From Lachnospiraceae bacterium (GTDB taxonomy: Bacteria > Bacillota > Clostridia > Lachnospirales > Lachnospiraceae), in assembly GCA_014804565.1 (NCBI GenBank), contig JAAUZN010000023.1:56727-87633 (forward strand): a stretch of 30,907 nucleotides of DNA, written 5' to 3'. Numbering within the stretch: position 1 is the stretch's first letter; each line of letters opens with the position of its first letter. The notes below the pieces were generated by a model. It searched no databases, was not told the origin of the DNA, and saw only the letters and a list, made by a program, of their open reading frames with translations. Positions 8,814 to 16,667 of the stretch are shown piece after piece. A program made the translations under genes and the position numbers.

Positions 8814-9735
8814 ACCGGATATTCACGCGGACGATTACGCGCTGACTGTAAATACTTCCAAGGATATGTTGGAATGTATGCGGGCGGGAAAGCTCGACAG
8901 CATCAGTATCGTGCCCAATATGAGCTGTTTTGAGGAATGCATGGCGCTCTTTTATACGGAGATACCAAGGCTTCCCTTTTTGCCCCGTTTGTCGGTGCAT
9001 CTGGATTTTGTGGAGGGAAGCAGTCTGGCGGGGCGGGCGGCGGCGCCGGATCTGGTCAAAGAGGACAGTGATCTGATGGGACTTGGCTGGGGCGGCCTTT
9101 TTCTAGCCTCCTATCTGCCCGGAAAGAGAGGGAGGATCAAGGCGCAGCTCAAGCAGGAGATCAGGACACAGATCGCCCGGGTGCAGCAGGCAGTCCGGAA
9201 ATGTGAGGAGATCGCGGAGCAGGCGGGGGTCCCCTGTGAACAGAAAGGGCTTCGGATCGACAGCCATCAGCATGCCCATATGATCCCTGTGGTGTGGGAG
9301 GCCATTTTGGAGACAGTGTCGGAGGAGGGGTATACACTGGAGTATATCCGCAACTCCAAAGAGGTTCTGGACGTATTCCTGACAGATGTGTCACTTTATA
9401 GGACATACCGCCCTATCAACTTTGTGAAGAACAGACTATTAGCCATCTATTCCCATAAGGTGGATCGTTTTTATAAGGAACAGGGCATGACGCAGATGTA
9501 TCTCTGGGGGCTTGTGATGAGCGGCCGCATGGATCGTAAGAGGATCGAGAGACTGTATCCGAAGATGCAGAGGAAGGCGCAAAAGGCGCAGAGAACACTG
9601 GAGATCCTGTTTCATCCGGGCATCACTCTGCCGGAGGAGGTTACCGGGGAGATTGCTAAAGACGCGGTGGAGGACTTTTATCTTCTGAAGGACAGACATG
9701 TGGAGAAGGAAGCTGTTCTCGGCATGAAATGGTAA
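8806..9735 (+). CDS. ChbG/HpnK (YdjC)-like carbohydrate deacetylase
   Basis: The true start is the ATG at 8806, giving about 309 residues. GGGAGGG lies 8 nt before it, and the codons further upstream in this frame look like shadow sequence. The protein starts MSRPDIHADDYALT; the HADDY block holds the metal-binding Asp of the YdjC fold. His65 in LSVHLDF and the cluster DSHQHAHMIP (His154, His156, His158) supply the other expected ligands. Family members remove N-acetyl groups from amino-sugar substrates and are usually cytosolic; no signal peptide is seen. It overlaps the LIC_10190-like gene by 8 nt, so the two are coupled. It might deacetylate a lipid-linked or nucleotide-linked amino sugar of this pathway. 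Confidence 0.82.
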   Translation: MSRPDIHADDYALTVNTSKDMLECMRAGKLDSISIVPNMSCFEECMALFYTEIPRLPFLPRLSVHLDFVEGSSLAGRAAAPDLVKEDSDLMGLGWGGLFLASYLPGKRGRIKAQLKQEIRTQIARVQQAVRKCEEIAEQAGVPCEQKGLRIDSHQHAHMIPVVWEAILETVSEEGYTLEYIRNSKEVLDVFLTDVSLYRTYRPINFVKNRLLAIYSHKVDRFYKEQGMTQMYLWGLVMSGRMDRKRIERLYPKMQRKAQKAQRTLEILFHPGITLPEEVTGEIAKDAVEDFYLLKDRHVEKEAVLGMKW

Positions 9736-9747
9736 GGGAGAAAACCA

Positions 9748-10719
9748 TTATCGGGAGCCGGACATAACCTCTTTCAGCTCCGGGATCTCATCTTCCAGAA
9801 TTTCCATGAAATAGCGCGCGCCCTCTTCGTTCAGATGGTCGGAGTCGGAGAACAAGGACAGATTTTCATAAAATCTTTCATCGTGGGAATAGTCGTAATA
9901 ACTGACACCTGTGTCAGATGAAATATGGTTGATCGTGCTGTAAAATTCGTCTAAAAAGGATTCCGGCACCAGTTCATTGTAATAGCTGGAGAAAGGCGTA
10001 GTGATGAGCACCGGCGTGATCTCATGCTTTCTGCAGTATGCGATCAGGGACAGGAGCTGCTCGCTTCTCTCCGGCAGGAAGTAGGTTTCCTTATTGCTAA
10101 AATGGCGGTCGAACCGTTGGGCTGCCCGGTTTGCAAACTCAGCTTCATCTATCCCGTCGTCCTGTGCAAAGACAACGAGAGAGAGATTCAGATCCGGCAG
10201 CAGCTTTAAGAGATCTTCCCCGGCGGACAGGACAGGAAGCCTGGTGGTCACGATATCTGTGAACAGGTCGTAGTCGGGAATGTTTTTCGGGGAGAGACAA
10301 TGATAGTATTTGACGGAGAGTGCCTGCGCCTCCGTTTCGTTCACCGTCTCATTGTTAAAGGAAAAATAGGAGACAGGGATGAACAGCACACAGCCCTTGT
10401 CGAGATATTTTCTGTATTCCCTAATAAGCGCTAGGTCGTACTGGTAAGTCTGGCTCACATTGCCGAAGTTAAAGCAGGAATAGCCGTCTTCGGTAAGTTC
10501 GTCATAGGTAAAGTCGTAGGCGCCGTGGGAACTCCCCACATTGGCGATCTTCACCTCTTTGATCTGATTGCCCAGCATCCGCAGATTCCACAGATCCATA
10601 TATTTCTCGTCGTCTATCTTACGATACGGTATATTTATCAGAAAAAGAAGCAGAACAGCCGCCGCGGGGATGGCGATACACTTGATGATAAATATTAGGA
10701 TTTTGCGGTTTGTTTTCAT
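9748..10719 (-). CDS. Membrane-anchored SGNH-fold protein, MBOAT partner
   Basis: A 323-residue protein with one N-terminal membrane anchor (about residues 8-29) and the rest outside the membrane. Block I of the SGNH fold reads NVGSSHGAYD (likely nucleophile Ser64), and the C-terminal catalytic pair is Asp292 and His295 in DSDHLNEEGARYF. The overall pattern resembles DltD/AlgJ-like acyl-transfer partners rather than secreted lipases. It sits 32 nt downstream of an MBOAT gene on the same strand, so it probably receives acyl groups exported by that MBOAT and places them on the glycan. AAAAGGAG precedes its ATG. Its 3' end is only 12 nt from the convergent deacetylase gene, with no hairpin between. 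Confidence 0.82.
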   Translation of the reverse strand: MKTNRKILIFIIKCIAIPAAAVLLLFLINIPYRKIDDEKYMDLWNLRMLGNQIKEVKIANVGSSHGAYDFTYDELTEDGYSCFNFGNVSQTYQYDLALIREYRKYLDKGCVLFIPVSYFSFNNETVNETEAQALSVKYYHCLSPKNIPDYDLFTDIVTTRLPVLSAGEDLLKLLPDLNLSLVVFAQDDGIDEAEFANRAAQRFDRHFSNKETYFLPERSEQLLSLIAYCRKHEITPVLITTPFSSYYNELVPESFLDEFYSTINHISSDTGVSYYDYSHDERFYENLSLFSDSDHLNEEGARYFMEILEDEIPELKEVMSGSR

Positions 10720-10751
10720 ATAGTAATACTCCTTTTTTCAAAAATGCCACG

Positions 10752-12203
10752 TTAGAACTGAAAGTAAATAAACTCTGTGGCGATTCCCTTGTTGGAAAAG
10801 AGAGCGATCGCCGCAAGAAGCAGCACATACAGACTCCAGCGCACCAGACAGTTCCGGGCGGAGACCAGCTCGATCACATCCCGTTTCAGGGAGAGCAGGT
10901 CGTAGACAAAGAGGATGACCACGGACAGCGCCATACCAAACATGGTGAGGTAGGGCATATCCAGACAGATCAAGGCGGTCTTTAAGTAATTCATAGGTCT
11001 GGCCGCGTCCCAGAACAGCCGGGAGAGAACCCAGAAGGCATCCTGTATGGTGTTTGCCCGGAAAAAGATCCATGTCAGGCAGACCAGAATAAAAGTAAGA
11101 GGAAGCTGCCAGAACCGTTTCCGCGGCGCTTTATGCTCTGCACTACCGGCAGGTTTCTTCGGATGCAGCAGCACCTCGACAATCTGTAAAAGACCGTGAA
11201 GACCGCCCCAGAAAAGATAGGTCAGAGAACTGCCGTGCCAGAAACCGCTGACTAAAAAAGTGAGAAACAGATTCAGACAGTGCCGCCATTTCTTCACCCG
11301 GTTGCCGCCCAGCGGGATGTAGACATAGTCCCGAAACCAGGTGGACAGGGAGATGTGCCATCTGCTCCAGAATTCCCGGATGGAGAAGGAAAAATAGGGG
11401 CTCTTAAAGTTGGTCATCAGTTCGATGCCAAAAAGTCTGGCACAGCCGATGGCGATGTCGGAATAGCCGGAAAAATCACAGTAGATCTCGATGGCGAACA
11501 TCACGGTAACGATGATAAAGACAAGTCCCACATAGCTGTAGGGGTTGTTGTAGACCTTGTCCACCACGACCGCAAAGACATCCGCGATCACCAGTTTCTT
11601 AAAATATCCCCATGCCATCAGCTTCAGGCCGTAGGTCACATTGTCGTAGTCGAAAGTTCGCTCCTTTTTCAACTGCGGGAGAAGGGAATCCGCTCTGCCG
11701 ATAGGTCCTGCCAGCAGCTGCGGGAAGAAGGAGACGAACAGGGCGTAGCAGCCGAAGTGGCGCTCTGCACGGATCTTTCCCCGATAGACATCGATGAGAT
11801 ATCCCATGGACTGAAAAAAGTAGAAAGAGACGCCCGCAGGAAGAATGATCCGCAGGGTCACGGGATGTATGGTGAGGCGGCCTGCGTCGATCAGGGCGTT
11901 CAGTCTGTCGATGGCGGGACCTCCCAGTTTAAAAACAAGGAGGATGCCGATCAGGGGCAGAATACCAGTGAGCAGACAGCGTTTTTTGGCCTTTTTATCC
12001 GGCGCTTTCTCCAGACCCAGAGCCATGAAATAGGTCAGCGCGGTGGAAGCAAAGAGCAAAAGCCCGTAGGCCACATGGAGATTCATGTAGAAGGCATAGC
12101 TTGCCGTCAGCAGCAAGATCCAGCGAAATCTGGCCGGCACGATATGATACAGGATAAATACCACTGTCAAAAAGACAGCGAAAGTCATGGAATTAAAAAG
12201 CAT
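10752..12203 (-). CDS. MBOAT family O-acyltransferase (AlgI/DltB-like)
   Basis: A 483-residue polytopic protein with standard AlgI/DltB features: MLFNSMTFAVFLTVVFILYH at the start, LPAGVSFYFFQSMGYLIDVY, FPQLLAGPI, IYCDFSGYSDIAIG, REFWSRWHISLSTWFRDYVY (His283), and the catalytic His323 in SGFWHGSSLTYLFWGGLHG. These proteins pass an acyl group across the membrane for O-acylation of surface polymers. GGAGAA lies just before the ATG and a good promoter is present at 12277-12249. It is divergent from a second MBOAT gene and co-directional with an SGNH partner, the common two-gene acylation cassette. The acyl donor is not evident; acetyl-CoA is the default, but see the FkbH/ACP genes. Confidence 0.93.
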   Translation of the reverse strand: MLFNSMTFAVFLTVVFILYHIVPARFRWILLLTASYAFYMNLHVAYGLLLFASTALTYFMALGLEKAPDKKAKKRCLLTGILPLIGILLVFKLGGPAIDRLNALIDAGRLTIHPVTLRIILPAGVSFYFFQSMGYLIDVYRGKIRAERHFGCYALFVSFFPQLLAGPIGRADSLLPQLKKERTFDYDNVTYGLKLMAWGYFKKLVIADVFAVVVDKVYNNPYSYVGLVFIIVTVMFAIEIYCDFSGYSDIAIGCARLFGIELMTNFKSPYFSFSIREFWSRWHISLSTWFRDYVYIPLGGNRVKKWRHCLNLFLTFLVSGFWHGSSLTYLFWGGLHGLLQIVEVLLHPKKPAGSAEHKAPRKRFWQLPLTFILVCLTWIFFRANTIQDAFWVLSRLFWDAARPMNYLKTALICLDMPYLTMFGMALSVVILFVYDLLSLKRDVIELVSARNCLVRWSLYVLLLAAIALFSNKGIATEFIYFQF

Positions 12204-12248
12204 GGTTTTCTCCGATCATTACTTGAAACAGATACTGATTTTGGTCTT

Positions 12249-12277
12249 ATTTTACTGTATTGCGAAAATTATTACAA
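12249..12277 (-). promoter_or_regulatory. Promoter for the leftward MBOAT-SGNH operon
   Basis: On the minus strand TTGTAA (12277-12272), a 17-nt spacer and TAAAAT (12254-12249) make a good vegetative promoter. The start site would be near 12242, giving a leader of about 40 nt before the ATG at 12203. Confidence 0.55.
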
Positions 12278-12281
12278 CCTG

Positions 12282-12314
12282 TTGGTTTCTTTCGCGATAT
12301 ATTTATGATAAAAT
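12282..12314 (+). promoter_or_regulatory. Probable promoter for the rightward MBOAT gene
   Basis: TTGGTT (12282-12287) and TATGAT (12304-12309) are 16 nt apart, and an overlapping TGA-TAAAAT extended -10 ends at 12314. Either reading puts the transcript start around 12316-12321. That would exclude the GTG at 12315 as a start codon and favours ATG 12333 or 12348. Confidence 0.4.
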
Positions 12315-12347
12315 GTGTACAATAATGTAGACATGGGAACGGGCGCT

Positions 12348-13883
12348 ATGGGAATCACCTCTTTTTATTTTTTGTGTTTTTTTGCGATAATGCTGTTATT
12401 GTACTATAGTATTCCCCAAAAATTCCAGTGGGGTTTTCTTTTGCTGTGTAGCGTCTGTTATTGTCTGCTGGCAGGGCAGGGAGTGCTGCTTGTTTATCCG
12501 CTTGTGTCGTCTCTCGCCTGTTTTCTGGGCGCCAAGTTTCTGGTGCAGACACCTGTGGAGGAAGAGAAAAGGCGCAGGGGGATCCTGACGGTGACTATAT
12601 TGGTCAATATCGGGATTCTGTTTGTCTTAAAATATGTCAATTTCGTGATCAATACGGTGAACGGTATCGCGGCTCTGTTCGGAGGGAACGGGGAGGTGCT
12701 TTCCGGAGTCGATTTTCTGGTGCCGCTGGGGGTATCCTTCTATACCTTCTCCCTTCTGGGCTATGTGATCGACGTATATTACGGACTCGCCGAGGCGCAG
12801 AATCATTTCGGAAAGCTGGCCCTTTATGGTCTGTATTTCCCGAATCTGATCTCCGGGCCGATCCTGCAGTACAGAGAGCATGCGGAGACTTTTTTTGCAC
12901 CCCATGCCTTTGATTACCGGCGGGTGACAAGAGGGCTGCAGCGGATGGTCTGGGGCTTTTTTAAGAAGCTGGTGATCGCCGAGCGGCTGGGCGTTTTGGT
13001 GAATACCGTTTACGGAAGTTACGAGACCTATGGAGGCGCTTACATCTGGGTGGCTACGGTCTGCTATGCGTTCCAGCTCTACACGGATTTTTCGGGCTGC
13101 ATGGATATCGTGCTGGGAATGTCGGAGAGTCTGGGTATAGAGCTGCCGGAAAACTTCCGGACGCCTTTTTTTGCAAAGAGCGTGACGGAGTATTGGCGCA
13201 GATGGCATATCACGCTGGGTGTGTGGATGAAGGATTATGTGTTTTACCCCCTTCTGCGCACGAAGCTCTTTACGGATATCAACAAGTCCTTTAAGAAGAA
13301 ATTCGGGAAAAAACGGGGCAAGCAGTACAGTACCTTTCTGGCCATGTTTGTGCTGTGGCTGACGGTGGGCATCTGGCATGGCGGAGATTGGAAATTTGTG
13401 ATCGGTTCGGGGCTTTTGCACTGGTTCTACATCGTGATGGAGGAGCTTCTTTCGTCGCCCTGTGCCCGTATGATGGAGAAAATGTCACTCTCTGCCGAGG
13501 GGAAGCTTGTTACCGGGATCCGGATCCTGCGCACCTTTTTTCTGGTGTGTATCGGAGACCTGTTTTTCCGGGCCGCCTCGGTGGGAGATGCGCTGGCGAT
13601 GCTAAAGGGCGCCGTGTGCGTATGGAATCCCCGGATTCTCTGGGATGGATCCTTGCTGAAGCTGGGACTTGACGGGGTCGAGGCGGCGGTGGCGGTCTTC
13701 TCCCTGCTTCTTCTGTGGGCGGTGTCTCTGGCGCAGAGAAAGGGCTCGGTGCGGGATGCAGTGGCAAAAAGACCGCTTCCCCTGCGGTGGCTTCTGTGGT
13801 ATGCACTCCTGTTTGCCGTTATTTTGCTGGGATACTACGGACCGGGCTACAGCGCGGCGGAGTTTATCTATCAGGGCTTTTAG
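12348..13883 (+). CDS. MBOAT family O-acyltransferase, second copy
   Basis: A polytopic acyltransferase of about 511 residues. The frame is open back to a GTG at 12315, but the promoter position and the typical N-terminus MGITSFYFLCFF favour ATG 12348; ATG 12333 is also possible. Diagnostic blocks are VPLGVSFYTFSLLGYVIDVY, FPNLISGPILQY, LYTDFSGCMDIVLGMS, SVTEYWRRWHITLGVWMKDY, and the catalytic histidine in VGIWHGGDWKF (about residue 344). An insert, KSFKKKFGKKRGKQ, separates the last two blocks. It is divergent from the other MBOAT and has no SGNH gene directly beside it. The two copies differ clearly in sequence, so they probably acylate different positions or use different donors. Confidence 0.9.
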   Translation: MGITSFYFLCFFAIMLLLYYSIPQKFQWGFLLLCSVCYCLLAGQGVLLVYPLVSSLACFLGAKFLVQTPVEEEKRRRGILTVTILVNIGILFVLKYVNFVINTVNGIAALFGGNGEVLSGVDFLVPLGVSFYTFSLLGYVIDVYYGLAEAQNHFGKLALYGLYFPNLISGPILQYREHAETFFAPHAFDYRRVTRGLQRMVWGFFKKLVIAERLGVLVNTVYGSYETYGGAYIWVATVCYAFQLYTDFSGCMDIVLGMSESLGIELPENFRTPFFAKSVTEYWRRWHITLGVWMKDYVFYPLLRTKLFTDINKSFKKKFGKKRGKQYSTFLAMFVLWLTVGIWHGGDWKFVIGSGLLHWFYIVMEELLSSPCARMMEKMSLSAEGKLVTGIRILRTFFLVCIGDLFFRAASVGDALAMLKGAVCVWNPRILWDGSLLKLGLDGVEAAVAVFSLLLLWAVSLAQRKGSVRDAVAKRPLPLRWLLWYALLFAVILLGYYGPGYSAAEFIYQGF

Positions 13884-13910
13884 AAAATCTGATAGTAAAG
13901 AACGGGAAAA

Positions 13911-13921
13911 TGTGGTAAGAT
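13911..13921 (+). promoter_or_regulatory. Extended -10 promoter for the GT2-DUF6020 pair
   Basis: TGTGGTAAGAT contains a TGG extension directly before the TAAGAT hexamer (13916-13921), preceded by GGGAAAA. No good -35 box is present, as expected for an extended -10 promoter. The same arrangement occurs before other genes in this window. Confidence 0.4.
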
Positions 13922-13960
13922 AAATTACAAAAGAAATGAGAGGATTACAGGAGACGGAGT

Positions 13961-14893
13961 ATGGACAAGATTGCGGTACTGATTCCCTGTTATAATGAGG
14001 AAAAAACCATTGCGAAGGTGGTCAAAGATGCCAGGGAGGCGCTTCCCGAGGCGGTGATCTATGTCTATGACAATAATTCCAGCGATCGAACGGTGGAGCT
14101 TGCCAGGGATGCGGGCGCAGTGATCCGCTATGAGTATATGCAGGGAAAAGGGAATGTGATCCGCAGGATGTTCCGCGAGGTGGAGGCAGAGTGTTATATC
14201 ATGGTGGACGGTGACGACACCTATCCCATGGAGTACGCCAGAGAGATGGCGGACAAGGTGCTTCTCCACAGTGCGGACATGGTGGTGGGCGACAGACTGT
14301 CATCCACATATTTTACAGAGAATAAGAGACCGTTCCACAATTTCGGTAATTCCATTGTGCGCAGCAGTATCAACCGGCTTTTCCGCTGCGATATCAAGGA
14401 CATCATGACGGGATACCGGGCGTTCAGCTATGGGTTTGTGAAGACCTTCCCGGTACTCTCCACGGGTTTCGAGATTGAGACAGAGATGACCATCCATGCG
14501 GTCTATAACAATATGCAGATTGAAAATGTGATCGTGGATTATCGGGACAGGCCTGAGGGCAGCGAGTCCAAGCTGAATACCTTTTCGGACGGCTTTAAGG
14601 TGCTTCACACGATCCTGAAACTTTACCGGGATTATAAGCCCTTCGGCTTTTTCGGGCTCTGTTCGGCGATTCTTACGATTCTTGCCGTGGTGCTTTTTAT
14701 TCCTATCCTGATCACCTACATTGAGACAGGGCTGGTGGATCGTTTTCCTACACTCTTTGTCTGCGGGTTTATTGGTCTGGCGGCGCTCCAGTCTCTGTTT
14801 GCGGGATTGATATTATCCAATATGGCGCTTAAAAACAGGCGCGATTTTGAATATCGGCTGACCCTTGTGACGAGGAGGATTCGGCATGAATAA
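13961..14893 (+). CDS. GT2 glycosyltransferase with C-terminal membrane helices (polyprenyl-phosphate type)
   Basis: A 310-residue protein. The GT2 domain shows VLIPCYNEEKTIAKVV, YVYDNNSSDRT, a lysine-glycine block YMQGKGNVIRRM and the metal motif MVDGDDTYP (Asp83 to Asp86). The C-terminal part has two helices, in FFGLCSAILTILAVVLFIPI and LFVCGFIGLAALQSLFAGLI. This matches dolichyl/undecaprenyl-phosphate sugar synthases, but not the GtrB subtype found at 6157. It would load a sugar on a polyprenyl phosphate for use outside the cell. GGAG precedes the ATG, and the next gene overlaps it by 8 nt, implying that the neighbouring membrane protein uses its product. Confidence 0.87.
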   Translation: MDKIAVLIPCYNEEKTIAKVVKDAREALPEAVIYVYDNNSSDRTVELARDAGAVIRYEYMQGKGNVIRRMFREVEAECYIMVDGDDTYPMEYAREMADKVLLHSADMVVGDRLSSTYFTENKRPFHNFGNSIVRSSINRLFRCDIKDIMTGYRAFSYGFVKTFPVLSTGFEIETEMTIHAVYNNMQIENVIVDYRDRPEGSESKLNTFSDGFKVLHTILKLYRDYKPFGFFGLCSAILTILAVVLFIPILITYIETGLVDRFPTLFVCGFIGLAALQSLFAGLILSNMALKNRRDFEYRLTLVTRRIRHE

Positions 14894-16667
14894 GCGAAAT
14901 GTGATTACGGCGGCCTGCGCGCTTGCAGCGCTTCTTGGCGCGGGACGGATCTTTCTTTTCCTGCGGGGAGCGGGCACGGTATACACTATGGGTATTTTTC
15001 CCATGGCGCTGCTGTTTGGTCTATATTGTCTGTGGAAAAAGGCTTTGTTTTATGAGAAAGTCTTTTTTTCTGTTCCGGCGAGAATTTTGCTGGCGGCCGG
15101 CTTTGCCGCTTTGCAGATACTGGGTCTGTGTTGGAGCCATCAGGAGGGAGTGTTATTCCCCGAGGCGGCACTCTGGGTGCTGTGCCTGACGCCCCTTTGC
15201 TATGCAGGGGCGAATATGGCCTTTACCTGGGCGGCGCGTGCGGCCCGGACGGATATGCTGACAGAAGAACAGGAAAGACCGGAGGGCTCTTTTTTGGGAG
15301 CCTTTGCGGTTATCTTTTTGGGATTTTGTATCCCCTTTGCCACTTATTATCCGGCGATCATGGCCTACGATGTGATCCCTCAGTTAGACCAGATCCGCTC
15401 AAGCGGCCTGACGACTCATCATCCGCTGATCCACACGCTGTGGCTCGCGGCCTGCCTGAAGGCGGGGGAGATGCTGCCCTTTGCCAATGCGGACAGAGCG
15501 GGACTGGCAATCTATTCTCTGATGCAGATGGCTGTTATGGCGGGCTGTTTTGCCTTTGTCTATACGTTCCTTCGCAGACGGCGCGTGAATCGTTGGCTCT
15601 GTTATTTCTTCGTGCTGTGTGCCGCTTTTTTCCCTACTCACGGGATGCTTGCCGTCTCGATCACAAAGGATACGGTTTATGCGGCGCTGGTCATGGTATT
15701 TACGGCTTTCGTCTATGAGCTTGCGGTGAGGGAGACCAGCCCGGAAAGAGGTTGGATCGTCTGTTATGTTCTTGTGTCGGTGCTCCTGCTTTTGTTCCGG
15801 AATAACAGCATTTATGCGTGGATCTTATATGGGATAGCGGCATTCTTTTTTACCCGCCGTAAAAAGCTTCTTTTCCGGCAGATCTGTGTCTGTCACGGGG
15901 CGATCCTGCTCTTGTACCTGGCGCTGAACGGCGGGATGATCTATGCTGCGGCAGCCACAAACGACACCTATGCCAGAGAGATGCTGAGCGTGCCCGCCCA
16001 GCAGATCGCCAGAGTGGTGCAGTATCATGAGGAAGAGCTGACAGAGAAAGATATGGAAGCGCTTACCGCGGTCTGGCAGGAGGAACTGCCGGAGTATGTA
16101 GCGGTTATTGCTGACAGGAGTAAGAGAGATATCACAAATGAGAAAGAGAAGCTTCGGATCCTGGCCCGTGAATGGGTTTCCCTGGGGATCCGCTATCCGG
16201 GAGAATATCTGAAAGCCTTTATGTTGAAGAATAAGGGAATATGGGATCTGACAGACATGTCATATTTAAATGATGTGTATTCCTATGCGAAGGGCTATCT
16301 GCAGATCACCTATCCCAGCGACCAGCAGGCGTACATGGAGACGTTGGCGCCGGGCTATGAGCGACATCAGAAATTGCAGCTTCTGCAGGCTTTGTACCGC
16401 TATTTTGCAGCAGGAGATGAGCTGTGGCGGTACTGTCCGCCGATGGCGCTTGTTATGCAGCCGGCCTTTTACTGTTTCCTGCTTCTCTTTTACTGTCTCT
16501 GCTGTATCGGGCTGAAAAAAGCGGCGCTGCTGCTCCCGGCAGTGTATCTTCTGGCGCTTTTGGGGACGCTGCTTTTGGGACCCTGTGTGCTCACCCGGTA
16601 TCTCTACCCGTTGATGCTGTCAGTCCCCGTTTTGGTGGGACTAATGTTTTGCAGGCGGTATACGTAA
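14886..16667 (+). CDS. DUF6020-like polytopic membrane protein, putative GT-C glycosyltransferase
   Basis: A 593-residue protein with about 12 membrane helices and a strong AGGAGG seven bases before its ATG, which lies inside the end of the preceding GT2 gene. The block FATYYPAIMAYDVIPQLDQI followed by THHPLIHTLW, and SITKDTVYAALVMVF further on, are what I know from DUF6020-type proteins of Clostridia. The Asp in AYD and the histidines lie in an outward loop, where GT-C enzymes have their catalytic acidic residue. A large loop around residues 360-500 lies between the later helices. Coupling to the GT2 gene suggests a synthase/transferase pair. Its last 64 nt overlap the 3' end of the opposite-strand gene. 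Confidence 0.72.
   Translation: MNKRNVITAACALAALLGAGRIFLFLRGAGTVYTMGIFPMALLFGLYCLWKKALFYEKVFFSVPARILLAAGFAALQILGLCWSHQEGVLFPEAALWVLCLTPLCYAGANMAFTWAARAARTDMLTEEQERPEGSFLGAFAVIFLGFCIPFATYYPAIMAYDVIPQLDQIRSSGLTTHHPLIHTLWLAACLKAGEMLPFANADRAGLAIYSLMQMAVMAGCFAFVYTFLRRRRVNRWLCYFFVLCAAFFPTHGMLAVSITKDTVYAALVMVFTAFVYELAVRETSPERGWIVCYVLVSVLLLLFRNNSIYAWILYGIAAFFFTRRKKLLFRQICVCHGAILLLYLALNGGMIYAAAATNDTYAREMLSVPAQQIARVVQYHEEELTEKDMEALTAVWQEELPEYVAVIADRSKRDITNEKEKLRILAREWVSLGIRYPGEYLKAFMLKNKGIWDLTDMSYLNDVYSYAKGYLQITYPSDQQAYMETLAPGYERHQKLQLLQALYRYFAAGDELWRYCPPMALVMQPAFYCFLLLFYCLCCIGLKKAALLLPAVYLLALLGTLLLGPCVLTRYLYPLMLSVPVLVGLMFCRRYT

Noticed and set aside
11280-12308. 342-codon open frame on the plus strand
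   Set aside because: It is antisense to the MBOAT gene, whose catalytic motifs are intact; the translation is hydrophilic and unlike any family I know.
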